Source: Clostridia bacterium
GTDB lineage: Bacteria > Bacillota > Clostridia > Christensenellales > UBA1242
Length of the DNA: 31,504 nucleotides
Direction: 5' to 3'
Assembly (NCBI GenBank): GCA_023228225.1
Contig: JALOBO010000015.1
Span: 1 to 31,504, forward strand
The position numbers were made by a program, and so were the translations under genes. The notes beneath the pieces were generated by a model. The model was not told the DNA's origin. It worked only from the letters and a program-made list of their open reading frames with translations, and made no database searches. Of the stretch, positions 6,951-16,461 are shown piece by piece. Each line of letters begins with the position of its first letter. The first letter of the stretch is position 1.

Positions 6951-9130
6951 GTGGTAAAAGCATCTTATTATTTTATAATTGCGATTTTAATTGTAGTATT
7001 TGTATTGCTTTCAAAATTTGTGTTTAAGCAAAAATTAAATGATACAAAAAGCAATATATATAAAGTGTTCTCTTTAACGCTTGCACTCGTTTTTTATGCT
7101 AGGTATTTATTAGGCGATGCCACTATTGAAACTGTATTTATGCTTACAGGTGGTCCTGACATAAGTATAGAAATTACTGCTGTTACAATTATTTTAACTT
7201 GGTTAACTTATGCCACTGTTTTATTAATTATTTTGTATCCATTTTTTAATGTAAAAAATTTGACCAATCTTATTAAGTTTTTTGTGCTACCGATTGCATT
7301 AATAAATTTAGTATTTTTACTTCCAAACATTACTGCAATTACTGGTACATCTTTTGTAAATTTAAATTTTAGAGCAATTTTGATGAGTATTGAAATTGCA
7401 ATTATTCTTTTTTATTCTGTGCTAGTACTTATAAAAACAGGTTATTTTAAAATAACAAAAACAGAAGTAAAAAATTTATTGCTTTCAATTTTGCCAGTAA
7501 TAATTTGCACAATGCCCGCATACGCTTTGCGCGCTTTATTTGGAAACGGAAATCCGACCATAGAAGTGCTTGATTTTACAATTTATCATCGTATATTTAT
7601 TTATGCGGGTATTTTAATACCGCTAGGAATGTTTTTTGTATTGCATAAACTAAACAAAGATGCAATTAAATTTGCAATTCTTTATTATAGTTTAGGGGTA
7701 CTTTTAATATTTATGATTAATTTTAAGGCTGATACATTATTTACCCCAATGAATTGGCCACTGCACTTATGTAATACCGCAATGTATATCGTGGTAATTT
7801 GTCTTATATTCCACTGGGAAAAACTGTTTTATTTTTCTTTCTTTATAAATGTACTAGGCGCTTTTTTAGCAATGCTTATGCCTAACTATGGTGCTTTAAA
7901 TATTACAAGCACAAATTTAGTTGTATTCTGGGTAAATCATTTTACTGCATTTTTCTTACCTATTGTAATAGTCGCATTAAAAATATATCCAAGGCCAAAA
8001 CTTAAACAATTTATTTATTCGCTCACTGCATTTACAATATATTTTGTTTTTATAATTTTTATAAATGCGTGGTTCACTAACTACGGAACAAGCGACTTTT
8101 TCTTTGTTAATAGCGACTTTGTGGCAGAAAAACTTGGAAGATGGGCGGAGGATATAAGGCTTGTTGTAGTTTCATTTAATATTGGTAATTTAAATTTTAC
8201 TTTTTATCCGTTGTATCAGTTTTTATTCTTTCTTGTTTATGTAGCAACATCATTTGGTATGTGGTTTATATATGAGCAGTCATATGTGTTTTTTGACCAA
8301 CTTGGCGATATATTTAAACGAAAAGCACAACTTAAAATGGATAAATTTTTATTATTAAAAACATTGGGCGAAAGGGGGGCAAATGCACCTATGAATAAAG
8401 AAGAAATAAATAAATTAGTGCTTAATAACTTTTCAAAAAAGTATTCAAGTAGCAAAGTTTTTGCGGTAGAAGATGCTAATTTAGAAGTTAACGGCGGTGA
8501 AATTTTTGGTTTTTTAGGACCAAATGGTTCTGGTAAAAGTACTATTATTAAAAGTATTGTAGGAATACAGCCTATTACAAGCGGTACCATTTCAGTTTGT
8601 GGTTATGATGTAGATAAACAGTCAGTACAAGCAAAACAACTTGTTGGCTATGTACCTGACCATTATGCATTATATGAAAAACTTACGGGTAGGGAATACA
8701 TTAACTATATTGCAGATTTGTATCAAGTTAATTTAAAAGACCGCAATACACGAATGGAAAAGTATTTAAAAATTTTTGCACTTGAACAAGCATTTGATAA
8801 TCAAATGAAAACTTACAGCCACGGTATGAAACAAAAAATTGCAATAATGTCGGCACTTATACACGAGCCAAAATTATGGATACTTGATGAACCATTAACC
8901 GGATTAGACCCAAATAGCATTTTTGAGGTTAAAGAGTGTATGAAAGAACATGCAAAAAAGGCAACATTGTTTTCTTTTCAAGTCATATTATTGATGTCGT
9001 AGAAAGAATTTGCGATAAAATTGCTATTATAAAACAAGGCAAAATCATAGACACTGCTGATGTTAAAAAACTAGAAAAACAAAATGTAATACTTGAAGAT
9101 TATTATTTAAAGGTAATAGGTAGTAAATAA
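6951..9130 (+). CDS. YwaF-like membrane protein fused to an ABC transporter ATPase, read through a -1 frameshift
   Basis: With one -1 shift the product is 726 residues. Residues 1 to about 450 form ten or more hydrophobic helices resembling the YwaF/TIGR02206 family of integral membrane proteins ([18 protein letters not shown] is typical). From about residue 468 an ABC ATPase follows: Walker [10 protein letters not shown] near 523, a signature-like YSHGMKQK in place of LSGGQ, and Walker B LWILDEP near 644. The zero frame stops at 9002, before the H-switch. The -1 frame supplies it as [18 protein letters not shown] and runs to 9130. The frame changes at the A-AAA-AAG heptamer 8954-8960. The GTG at 6951 is chosen over the TTG at 6939 because GGAGA lies just upstream. 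The stop overlaps the permease ATG (TAATG). Substrate unknown. Confidence 0.75.
8954..8960 (+). other. Slippery heptamer A AAA AAG at the ABC frame change
   Basis: In the zero frame the codons read GCA AAA AAG. Slipping back one base continues GGC AAC ATT, giving [13 protein letters not shown], exactly what an ABC ATPase needs before its H-switch. The heptamer is the one used in E. coli dnaX frameshifting. I see no strong downstream stem-loop, and no Shine-Dalgarno-like element at the 10-14 base distance, so a lost A in a run of seven, or a sequencing error, is equally possible. Confidence 0.55.
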
Positions 9131-10782
9131 TGAATTTAAAACTTTTTAAACCTATTGTTATGATGCAACTCAAAGAAAAAATTGACCTATCATATTTAAA
9201 AAGTAAAAAACAGACCATAGCAAATGTTGTTTTTGGTATTTTAAAATTTATAATGGTTGTAGTTTTTGCATACTTATTATTTTCTTTTTCAAGAGATTAT
9301 AATGTATTTTCGCTAATTAGATATGTTCCTGTTAGTGTTGTAACTGTTATATTTGCGGTTATGTTCACACTTTCTACAATTACTTGCACATTTTCACTTA
9401 TGCAAAATTTATATTTTGCAAAAGATAATGCGATCTTGCTTACTTTTCCGGTTACACCAAATCAAGTTTTTTTGTCTAAACTGATTGTGTTTTATATTTA
9501 CGAATTAAAAAAGAACATTACATTCTTGGTGCCTATGTTTATAGGCTATGGACTTATAACCGGATTTCCGATTTTATATTATTTATGGTTACTAGTTGCA
9601 TTTGTTTTTATATCGGCACTATCTGTTAGTATAGGGGCATTATTATCAATTCCATTTATGGTTGTGGCTCAGTTTTTAAAACAAAGAAAATATTTGCAAG
9701 TAGTTTTGTTTGCCGGCATAATGGTTGGCGTTTTCTATTTGTTAATTAAAATAATAGCACTTATCCCCGCTAATATTAATATTATAGGCACTTGGGGAAC
9801 TCTGTTTTGGCAAATACAAGATTTTTTAAATGCATTCATTGTAAATTTTAAAGTATTTTATGATTTAGTAATAATGATTACTGGCACGCGTTCGGGCTTT
9901 ATATTTACAAGTTTTTCTCAGCAAACATTTATTACTTTTGGTATTTTAGTGTTTACAATTATCTCTATTTTAGGATTAAGTTTTTTGCTTACAAGACCAC
10001 TATTTTTTAAAATGGCAAGTACACCTTTTGAATACAAAAAAAACGCTGTGCTTATACCAAAAAATAATAAAGTTCGTTCAAAATTTATATCTTCTTTACG
10101 CAAAGAATTTATAATAAATTTAAGAACTCCCGATTTATTGTTTAGCAACTTTTCTGTATTTGCAATGCTTCCGATTGCTATATTTTTGCTTAACAAAATT
10201 TATTCGGCAATGAATACCGGACTATTAGGGCAATATATGACCCTTTCTTTTAATGTACTAATTATACTGCTTATATTACTATCTACTAATTCAATAGTTG
10301 CTTCTGCTTATAGCAAAGAGGGCGGTTCCTCTTATCTTATTAAAACAAAACCCGCCACATATCATATTTCGCTACTTGCAAAACTTATTTTTAATTTATG
10401 TTTAATGACTTTATCTCTTGTTATGACAATGGTAATATTTAAAATTACAAATAATTTACCAATAGGTGACATAATACTATTCTTTTTTGCAATGCTGTTT
10501 ATTTATGTTGGTCATTTGTTTTGGAGCGCCGAAATGGACATTATGAATCCGCAAACCGAACAGTATGCAACCACAGGTGGACACTCTAACAACCCAAATG
10601 AAAACAAATCAAACTTGTTTGCATTTTTATTAGCATTTTTATTCTTTATTGTTTCATTGCTACTATTTACCGAAGGAATTACGGTTGCTTGGATTAAAGT
10701 TATGTGTATAGCGCTTGCGTTTATGATTGCAAGAATTTATCTGTTCTTTGCAAAAGTGCAAGTATACTATAAAGAAGTGTAG
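9130..10782 (+). CDS. ABC exporter permease
   Basis: A 550-residue protein with about ten to twelve hydrophobic segments (first near residues 30-55, last near 500-545) and a polar N-terminus. The pattern resembles ABC-2 exporter-type permeases with two six-helix halves. Around residue 320 lies FISSLRKEFIINLRTPDLLFSN, resembling the KE-rich coupling region of such permeases. The start ATG overlaps the stop of the ATPase gene by one base, so the two are translationally coupled and very likely form one transporter. No substrate can be read from the sequence; the two cell-surface proteins downstream may be part of the same complex. Confidence 0.8.
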   Translation: MNLKLFKPIVMMQLKEKIDLSYLKSKKQTIANVVFGILKFIMVVVFAYLLFSFSRDYNVFSLIRYVPVSVVTVIFAVMFTLSTITCTFSLMQNLYFAKDNAILLTFPVTPNQVFLSKLIVFYIYELKKNITFLVPMFIGYGLITGFPILYYLWLLVAFVFISALSVSIGALLSIPFMVVAQFLKQRKYLQVVLFAGIMVGVFYLLIKIIALIPANINIIGTWGTLFWQIQDFLNAFIVNFKVFYDLVIMITGTRSGFIFTSFSQQTFITFGILVFTIISILGLSFLLTRPLFFKMASTPFEYKKNAVLIPKNNKVRSKFISSLRKEFIINLRTPDLLFSNFSVFAMLPIAIFLLNKIYSAMNTGLLGQYMTLSFNVLIILLILLSTNSIVASAYSKEGGSSYLIKTKPATYHISLLAKLIFNLCLMTLSLVMTMVIFKITNNLPIGDIILFFFAMLFIYVGHLFWSAEMDIMNPQTEQYATTGGHSNNPNENKSNLFAFLLAFLFFIVSLLLFTEGITVAWIKVMCIALAFMIARIYLFFAKVQVYYKEV

Positions 10783-10791
10783 GAGAAACAT

Positions 10792-11202
10792 ATGAAAAAA
10801 TCCGTTATTATAATGATTTTAATAATTTATGTTGCCTCTATTGTATTTATTGGTTTTTTTGGTATGAAAATTGCTTCATATAATGAAACGCTATATGTTG
10901 AACGCATAGAATGTATTAATGTAGAAGCGGAGGTAAGACCAAATGAAAAAATATTAAGTTTATATTTTGCGCCTGTTGTAGAAGGTGAAATGAATACAAA
11001 TGTTGTCCAATTAGAATGGAAAGTTTATCCCGAAAATGCCACATATAGAAATGTTATTTTTGTTTATGATGAAACAACTACCTGTGGGTATGTTACTGAT
11101 GTAGGTACTGTTGTTTTTAACAGAAAAGGTACTATTGTTGTAAACATTACTTCAACTGATGGTCAAAACATTCGCGAGACTATAAGAATTGTAGCAATGT
11201 AA
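10792..11202 (+). CDS. Small membrane-anchored protein with Ig-like domain
   Basis: A 136-residue protein with a single N-terminal hydrophobic helix (about residues 5-28, no lipobox or clear signal cleavage site), followed by an outside domain. The pattern LEWKVYPENATYRNVIFVYDE and then GTVVFNRKGTIVVNITSTDG has the look of a bacterial Ig-like (Big_2-type) fold. GGAG in the preceding stop region serves as ribosome site, only 9 bases after the permease, so it belongs to the ABC operon. I do not recognise a specific function. Confidence 0.65.
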   Translation: MKKSVIIMILIIYVASIVFIGFFGMKIASYNETLYVERIECINVEAEVRPNEKILSLYFAPVVEGEMNTNVVQLEWKVYPENATYRNVIFVYDETTTCGYVTDVGTVVFNRKGTIVVNITSTDGQNIRETIRIVAM

Positions 11203-11345
11203 TGTAAAATAATTGCTAATTATTTTTTCTTATAGTACAATACAAATGTCTTTTTCATTTTGTTCAAAACAACTAACCAGTTTAACCAAAATAATAATAA
11301 ATTTTGTACAAATGTAAAACAATAATAAATATTAAAGGAGATATT

Positions 11346-13556
11346 ATGAATAAGAAAATTAGTGCGTTACTTGCAATAATATTAATTTTATTAGCCCCAA
11401 TTCTTTTTTCGGCTTGTAAAGTTGGTCTTTATAGACTGTATGTAAAACAAGGCACTGTTCCAGTTGCTTGTGTCGTTGGAGATACATTAGATTTTACTGA
11501 TACTGTACTTGTTATGGAGTATTTAGATGGCAGTGTAAAAGAAATCGCTTATCCTGATTTAACATTAGGTGAAGTTTCTACCGAAACATCAGGCGAAAAA
11601 ACATTAACAATTACATATAAAGAAAACACGGTTAATGTTACAATTAATGTTTACAACAATATTGATGAAGCGTATCAATTCGTAGGTTTTGGAAAGCCAA
11701 ACTTTATTGTAACATACAGAAGTAATATCGCTACAAAAATAGATAATAAAGAAACGGAATTTTTAATTTTAGATGATGGCTATTTTGTAGGCGATGATAA
11801 TGCTTTTAAATTTTTACCCGAAATTACAGTTGTATTAAACAGCGAAATTAGCACACTAAACAAATATAAAAGCATTTCTAGTGTTGATATATTACAAGAT
11901 GATGTTTGGACAGAACTAACTGACACTGCACTTACCGAAATGGTAACTGTTGATGATGAATGGTCCACATTTGATTTTACTGAAAGTGCAATTGGTAAAG
12001 AGTTTAGAATTACTGTTAGGCCATATTATTTAACGCTTGAAGAACTTAATGAATTTTCAGATGGCCCAATTAGTTTTTCTTTTAAAGTTATAGATGGCTG
12101 GAATGCATATTCTGCCGAAGATTTAAGCAAAATTGATAATAATACAAATAATGCTTGGGAAGATTATAAAACTGATCATAATGTAAGTTATGAAGCAATC
12201 AATGCAATTATTATGCACAATGACATTGCGATTACAGCAAATGATATTCCTGCTGACTTTATTTATACCCCTGCCGAAGAAGAGCAAGACTCCGAACAAG
12301 TTGCGGGTAGCCTTAAAGATAGGCGCTCAATCTATTCTTTAATTACCGATTCAGATACAGAATTCAACTTTATTGGAAATTACTTTACGCTTAATGCCTC
12401 ACAAATTCCTTTAATTGTTAAAGGAAATACAATGGGTGTCGGTGGCGAAGGTGTTATAAGTCACTCAACCTTATTTGGTTTTGCAGGTGATGATTATAAT
12501 ATTCCCGCTAATACTCCTTATATTTGTCCTGTTACCGTCAAAAATATAAATATTATTGGTAATGCAAGTCGTACCGAAACGCTTGCCGCTTCCGGTGGAT
12601 TTACATTATTTAGAACAAGTTCAAAAAGTTTTACAATGAATAATACAATTGTAAAAGCAGTTTGCACAATTCTTTGCCCGTTTGGACAGTGGGTGGATAC
12701 AGATGAAAGTGTAGAAGTTACAAACTATGAAGTAATTAACGAAGTAACACTTTTAAATAGCAAAGGTTATGACTCGTTTAGTTGTATGTTTTACCTTTGG
12801 GGTGCAGATGTAACAATGGAAAACTGTGAATATAAACGCGCAGGTGGCCCATTAATTATTAATGCAGATTATGGTAATGATGAAGATAGAAATTATTCTA
12901 CACTTATAACTTCAAATACTGTACTAGAAAATCCAGTAACAGGACGTGAAAATTGGTTTAAATTGAACGGTGCAAGCAATATCGCTACTGATCTTAAAGC
13001 AGTTTTATCGGGTTTAAATCAAATAGCAGGAGTATGTGAGGCTAATTTAAGTCTTGTATTTGATTCAACTCAATTATTAACTATAATAGGTGATAATGGT
13101 TATATCAATCTTATTGGTGTAGTTATGTCAGATGATTTAGGAGATACCTATGATGTAAAAGGAGCAATATCTATTAATATTGCAGACAGTATTATTGATA
13201 AAAATACTACTGCATTAGATAAAGAAGGCGAATCTTATGTAGCAAGAAATCAAGAATTAGCAACAATGTTGACAGCACTTTACGATTCTTCTGCATATGA
13301 AGCCGCTGTTCCTATTTTCCAAAGTTCAAATGGTGGAATTGTATTTACTGATGGTACTTACTTTTATATATTTAACGGGACTGATTTTATAAAATTTGCT
13401 TCAATAAATGCTGCTGATCACCTAGCAATATTATCAGCATTAACACAGACTGATATTGAGGCAATTCAATCATTCTTTGCTGGCGACTATATGTATGTTT
13501 ACGCAAACGCAGACAATGCATCTTGCAGAATGGGCGTTGTAATTGGATTTAATTAA
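11346..13556 (+). CDS. Large lipoprotein with N-terminal Ig-like domain
   Basis: A 736-residue secreted lipoprotein. The ATG at 11346, preceded by AAGGAGA, gives a standard signal peptide with hydrophobic stretch and lipobox LFSAC; an upstream in-frame start at 11304 would spoil it. After the lipid-modified cysteine, residues of about 25-105 (QGTVPVACVVGDTLDFTD to TITYKENTVNVTINVYN) look like a Big_3-type Ig domain. The middle and C-terminal parts (about 330-620), with VKNINIIGN, VTMENCEYKR and INADYG, suggest a right-handed beta-helix-like architecture, but no catalytic motif is evident. It closes the ABC operon after a 143-base gap. Function unknown; surface binding is plausible. Confidence 0.75.
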   Translation: MNKKISALLAIILILLAPILFSACKVGLYRLYVKQGTVPVACVVGDTLDFTDTVLVMEYLDGSVKEIAYPDLTLGEVSTETSGEKTLTITYKENTVNVTINVYNNIDEAYQFVGFGKPNFIVTYRSNIATKIDNKETEFLILDDGYFVGDDNAFKFLPEITVVLNSEISTLNKYKSISSVDILQDDVWTELTDTALTEMVTVDDEWSTFDFTESAIGKEFRITVRPYYLTLEELNEFSDGPISFSFKVIDGWNAYSAEDLSKIDNNTNNAWEDYKTDHNVSYEAINAIIMHNDIAITANDIPADFIYTPAEEEQDSEQVAGSLKDRRSIYSLITDSDTEFNFIGNYFTLNASQIPLIVKGNTMGVGGEGVISHSTLFGFAGDDYNIPANTPYICPVTVKNINIIGNASRTETLAASGGFTLFRTSSKSFTMNNTIVKAVCTILCPFGQWVDTDESVEVTNYEVINEVTLLNSKGYDSFSCMFYLWGADVTMENCEYKRAGGPLIINADYGNDEDRNYSTLITSNTVLENPVTGRENWFKLNGASNIATDLKAVLSGLNQIAGVCEANLSLVFDSTQLLTIIGDNGYINLIGVVMSDDLGDTYDVKGAISINIADSIIDKNTTALDKEGESYVARNQELATMLTALYDSSAYEAAVPIFQSSNGGIVFTDGTYFYIFNGTDFIKFASINAADHLAILSALTQTDIEAIQSFFAGDYMYVYANADNASCRMGVVIGFN

Positions 13557-13613
13557 TGTCTTCCGCTTGTCTAACGGTCAAGCACTAAATCTTGTTCGTA
13601 TAGACATTTAATT
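13551..13613 (+). ncRNA. Nested stem-loop between the two lipoprotein genes
   Basis: An outer stem AATTAATGTCT with AGACATTTAATT (one bulge) encloses an inner hairpin GCTTG/CAAGC with a 9-base loop. The stop codon of the upstream gene lies in the outer left arm. It may be a mRNA 3' end structure or part of a leader for the next gene; it has no T-run of its own. Confidence 0.4.
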
Positions 13614-13633
13614 TAAAAGATGAAATAAAAAAT

Positions 13634-13673
13634 AAATCTCCTTCGTATCTATATTATAAAACGAAGGAGGTTT
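13634..13673 (+). promoter_or_regulatory. Hairpin that hides the ribosome site of the 13680 lipoprotein
   Basis: CTCCTTCGT (13638-13646) pairs perfectly with ACGAAGGAG (13661-13669), and three A-U pairs plus a G-U extend the stem to about 13 bp. The right arm contains the complete Shine-Dalgarno GAAGGAGG of the gene at 13680, and GTTTTT follows directly. The element can therefore act as a terminator, or as a translation gate that must open for the lipoprotein to be made. Confidence 0.6.
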
Positions 13674-13679
13674 TTAATT

Positions 13680-14708
13680 ATGAAAAAATTACCAAAAATA
13701 CTATTAGCAGGTGTAATGCTTGCAAGCAGTCTTGCTTTTATAGGCTGTGAAGGCGAAGACATAGCAGGATATATTTCTTTTAATAGCGCACAAGAAGTGT
13801 ATGCTTTTTCGGCACTTTCATCTGCTGAATTGCTTGATGCAGATTTATTAACAAACACCACTTTACCGCTCTCATACGCACCAAGTTTAAGCATGGCGGG
13901 TTCTGGTTTTAATCTTGCCGTAGAAGACCAGATGGACGAAATTAACAAGTACTTAAATGTTATGGAACAGTATTTAGGCGATGATTCTGCATTAACAGTC
14001 GAATCGCAAGTTTCCAACCGAGTGGAATATACTGTTAAATTAGTCTATACCACAAGGGACATTTTAGGCAATAGTTTAGTTTATACTTTATATTATAATG
14101 AAGAAGTTACAGCAGAAATTGACGAAACTGATGCAGTCCATCAAGATGACATATCTGATGAAACAGTGCAAGCACAGTATGAAGTTATGCTAAACGGTCT
14201 TATTGTTGTAGGTGAAAATGAATATGCACTTGAAGGCTTGATTAGAAATGAAGGCGACGAACAAGAAATTATTATGTTTAGTAAAATTGACAAAGACAAT
14301 TATGTAAAAGTTAAATACGAAATTGATAGTTTGGAAAAAAAATTTATATATGAAGTAGTTGCTAATGGCACTATCCAAACTAAAACTCAAATTAAACTTG
14401 AACAAGAAGAAGATGGTGTAAAAATTAGATTACAGTTTATTGAAGGCGGAAACAAAGGCGAATACACATTTAAAAAAGAAATAGAAGATGGCGAAACAAT
14501 AATTAAAATTAAATATAAGGTTGCCGATGAAACTAGTCTTATAGAAAAAGGTAACATTAAAGTTAAAGTAATTATCAATGAAGAAACTGGCGAAAATACT
14601 TATGAATATTATGTTAAGGCTGAAAATAAAGAAGGCGAATTAACAATGAATCAAGAACGCCATCAGCATAGAAATCAAGAACAAAATGAAGAACACAATA
14701 ATGATTAA
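13680..14708 (+). CDS. Lipoprotein sharing its outside domain with the adjacent anti-sigma-like protein
   Basis: A 342-residue lipoprotein: signal peptide with basic MKK start and lipobox-like FIGC (Cys about 23). The mature part aligns along its length with the outside domain of the protein at 15306-16391: QEVYAFSALSSAELLD against EQVYTFSTLSAAKMLD, DEINKYLNVMEQYLGD against DDLNSHINVLEDFMGD, and DKDNYVKVKYEI against DIDNYVTVTYKV. The tail is very acidic and ends rich in Q, H, N and E. It lies 75 bases before a sigma factor gene. I do not recognise the family. The simplest reading is that it is a ligand, sensor or target of the sigma/anti-sigma pair. Translation may be controlled by the hairpin over its ribosome site. 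Confidence 0.75.
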   Translation: MKKLPKILLAGVMLASSLAFIGCEGEDIAGYISFNSAQEVYAFSALSSAELLDADLLTNTTLPLSYAPSLSMAGSGFNLAVEDQMDEINKYLNVMEQYLGDDSALTVESQVSNRVEYTVKLVYTTRDILGNSLVYTLYYNEEVTAEIDETDAVHQDDISDETVQAQYEVMLNGLIVVGENEYALEGLIRNEGDEQEIIMFSKIDKDNYVKVKYEIDSLEKKFIYEVVANGTIQTKTQIKLEQEEDGVKIRLQFIEGGNKGEYTFKKEIEDGETIIKIKYKVADETSLIEKGNIKVKVIINEETGENTYEYYVKAENKEGELTMNQERHQHRNQEQNEEHNND

Positions 14709-14747
14709 TATATATCAGAATAAATAGTTTTTACATTACAAAATTTA

Positions 14748-14756
14748 TGGTATAAT
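14748..14756 (+). promoter_or_regulatory. Extended -10 promoter for the sigma factor operon
   Basis: TGG TATAAT at 14748-14756 is an extended -10 element; the best upstream -35 (TTTACA at 14730-14735) is at a short 15-base spacing. The sigma gene starts 27 bases further on. This looks like a housekeeping promoter rather than an ECF-type autoregulated one. Confidence 0.6.
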
Positions 14757-14782
14757 AGCCACATACAAAAGGAGAATCATTT

Positions 14783-15313
14783 TTGAAAATTGACTTTGGC
14801 TGTTATATAGAATTATTAGTTCAAAAAAACAGGGAAGCATTTCAATATGTGTATCAAGAAACAAAACAATCTGTCTTTGCGATAATTATTGCGGTTGTCA
14901 AAGATAAAAGTTTAGCAGAAGATGTTATGCAAGATACATATATAAAAATGCTTTCTTATATTAATTATTATGATAAAAATAAAAATTTTAAAAATTGGTT
15001 ACTTACAATAGCAAAAAATTGTGCTATTGATTATTATAGAAAACGACAACATTATGTTGTAATAGATACCGAAGAACAAGAATATCTATTGCCGGCAACC
15101 GAGGACAATAATGATAATAAACTTTTTGCAAAACAGATATTAGAAAAATTTAGTGTTAGCGAACGACAAATCTTGCTATTACATTTAACAGAAGGTATGA
15201 AATTTAAAGATATTGCAAGCGTTCTTAATATGCCACTAGGTACAGTTCTTACAAACTATAATAGGGCAATTAAACGTGTTAAAAATTTGAAGGAGGTAAG
15301 CATTAATGAATAA
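14783..15313 (+). CDS. ECF-type RNA polymerase sigma factor
   Basis: A 176-residue sigma-70 family factor of the extracytoplasmic function class. Region 2 spans about residues 15-85, with AEDVMQDTYIKMLSYI and FKNWLLTIAKNCAIDYYRKR. Region 4 spans about 115-170, with SERQILLLHLTEGMKFKDIA and the helix-turn-helix ending MPLGTVLTNYNRAIKRVK. There is no region 1 or 3. TTG start behind AGGAGA. The gene overlaps the next one by 8 bases, the usual arrangement for a sigma/anti-sigma pair. By family knowledge it would be held inactive by that membrane protein until an outside signal arrives. Confidence 0.9.
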   Translation: MKIDFGCYIELLVQKNREAFQYVYQETKQSVFAIIIAVVKDKSLAEDVMQDTYIKMLSYINYYDKNKNFKNWLLTIAKNCAIDYYRKRQHYVVIDTEEQEYLLPATEDNNDNKLFAKQILEKFSVSERQILLLHLTEGMKFKDIASVLNMPLGTVLTNYNRAIKRVKNLKEVSINE

Positions 15314-16391
15314 GAATAAATTTAAAAATTTATGCAAAGATTACATTATTGATAATACCCCCGACATTTCTAGTCGTATTGACTTAAATAATATTAATAT
15401 TATTGAAAATAAAGAAAAAGCAATAGTTAAAAAACCTATAAAATTAAAATTTAGTTTGCCACTTATTTTCAAATTTTCGCTTGCTATACTACTAGTAATT
15501 AGTGCAAGTTTATTAATTTACACTTTGGTTAAACCGAGTACTACCAATTTAGAAGTAGGATTTGAAACAAGTGAACAAGTTTATACTTTTTCTACACTTT
15601 CCGCTGCTAAAATGTTAGATATAAATATGGATTTATACGAGTTGAATTTAAGTGGGAAAGGAAGTGGAAATGGCAATAATAATGATGACAATATACTTAT
15701 AGATGCTGGTTTAGATGATTTAAATAGCCATATAAATGTTTTAGAAGATTTTATGGGCGATAAAAGCACAATTAATTATGAAAACTTAATATCAGATAGG
15801 CTAGAATATAGTTATAAAATTGTATTTTCGGCTAATGATATGATTAATGCGGAAAAATTGTACACAATTTATTATAATATTATCAATGAAGAAGTACTTG
15901 AATTAAGCGGAATTGCTATTTTAAATGATATAGAGTATCCTTTTAACGGCAAACAAGAAAATATATTAGAAGAGCAAAAAATTACCTTTACAATATATAG
16001 TTCGCCACTTGATATAGATAATTATGTTACTGTAACTTATAAAGTAGAAAATGAAGAACAAAAATTTGCTTACAAAGTTTATGTTGCATCTGAACTTTAT
16101 ACATCTAGTGAAATCTCGTTACACACTGAAAATAATAAATTAATTACAAAATTAAAAATACAAAATTCAGAAGGTTCAACATATGACTATACTATTAAGA
16201 GCGAAACAGTAAACGAGAAATCTTGCATTAAAATTTCGTATTCTATTAATAATGGTGCCGATAATGAAATTGGAAATATTGAGATTGAAGCAGAATATGA
16301 TGAGGTTTATTGTAATTATAGGTATAAATATACTGTAAGAACTAATGGTCATAATTCTTATGAATATAATAAGGAGCGAAACGGGCAATAA
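15306..16391 (+). CDS. Transmembrane anti-sigma-like protein with novel outside domain
   Basis: A 361-residue protein with about 50 residues inside the cell, one membrane helix (about 50-75), and a large outside domain. The position, overlapping the sigma gene by 8 bases and with GGAGG upstream, and this topology are those of an anti-sigma factor. The zinc-binding HxxxCxxC motif of ZAS anti-sigma domains is absent, so the inside part would be another class. The outside domain is homologous over its length to the lipoprotein at 13680-14708, most clearly in the blocks quoted there and in DRLEYSYKIVFSANDM against NRVEYTVKLVYTTRDI. The anti-sigma role is inferred from context and topology; domain sharing is seen directly. 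Confidence 0.75.
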   Translation: MNKNKFKNLCKDYIIDNTPDISSRIDLNNINIIENKEKAIVKKPIKLKFSLPLIFKFSLAILLVISASLLIYTLVKPSTTNLEVGFETSEQVYTFSTLSAAKMLDINMDLYELNLSGKGSGNGNNNDDNILIDAGLDDLNSHINVLEDFMGDKSTINYENLISDRLEYSYKIVFSANDMINAEKLYTIYYNIINEEVLELSGIAILNDIEYPFNGKQENILEEQKITFTIYSSPLDIDNYVTVTYKVENEEQKFAYKVYVASELYTSSEISLHTENNKLITKLKIQNSEGSTYDYTIKSETVNEKSCIKISYSINNGADNEIGNIEIEAEYDEVYCNYRYKYTVRTNGHNSYEYNKERNGQ

Positions 16392-16412
16392 GAAAACCTA
16401 TTATAAATCATT

Positions 16413-16442
16413 AATACCGCTTAAAATTTAGCGGTATTTTTA
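16413..16442 (+). terminator. Intrinsic terminator of the sigma operon
   Basis: AATACCGCT pairs with AGCGGTATT (9 bp) and runs into a T-tract, 22 bases after the stop of the anti-sigma-like gene. Confidence 0.9.
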
Positions 16443-16461
16443 TTTAAATCTAATTGTTTGA

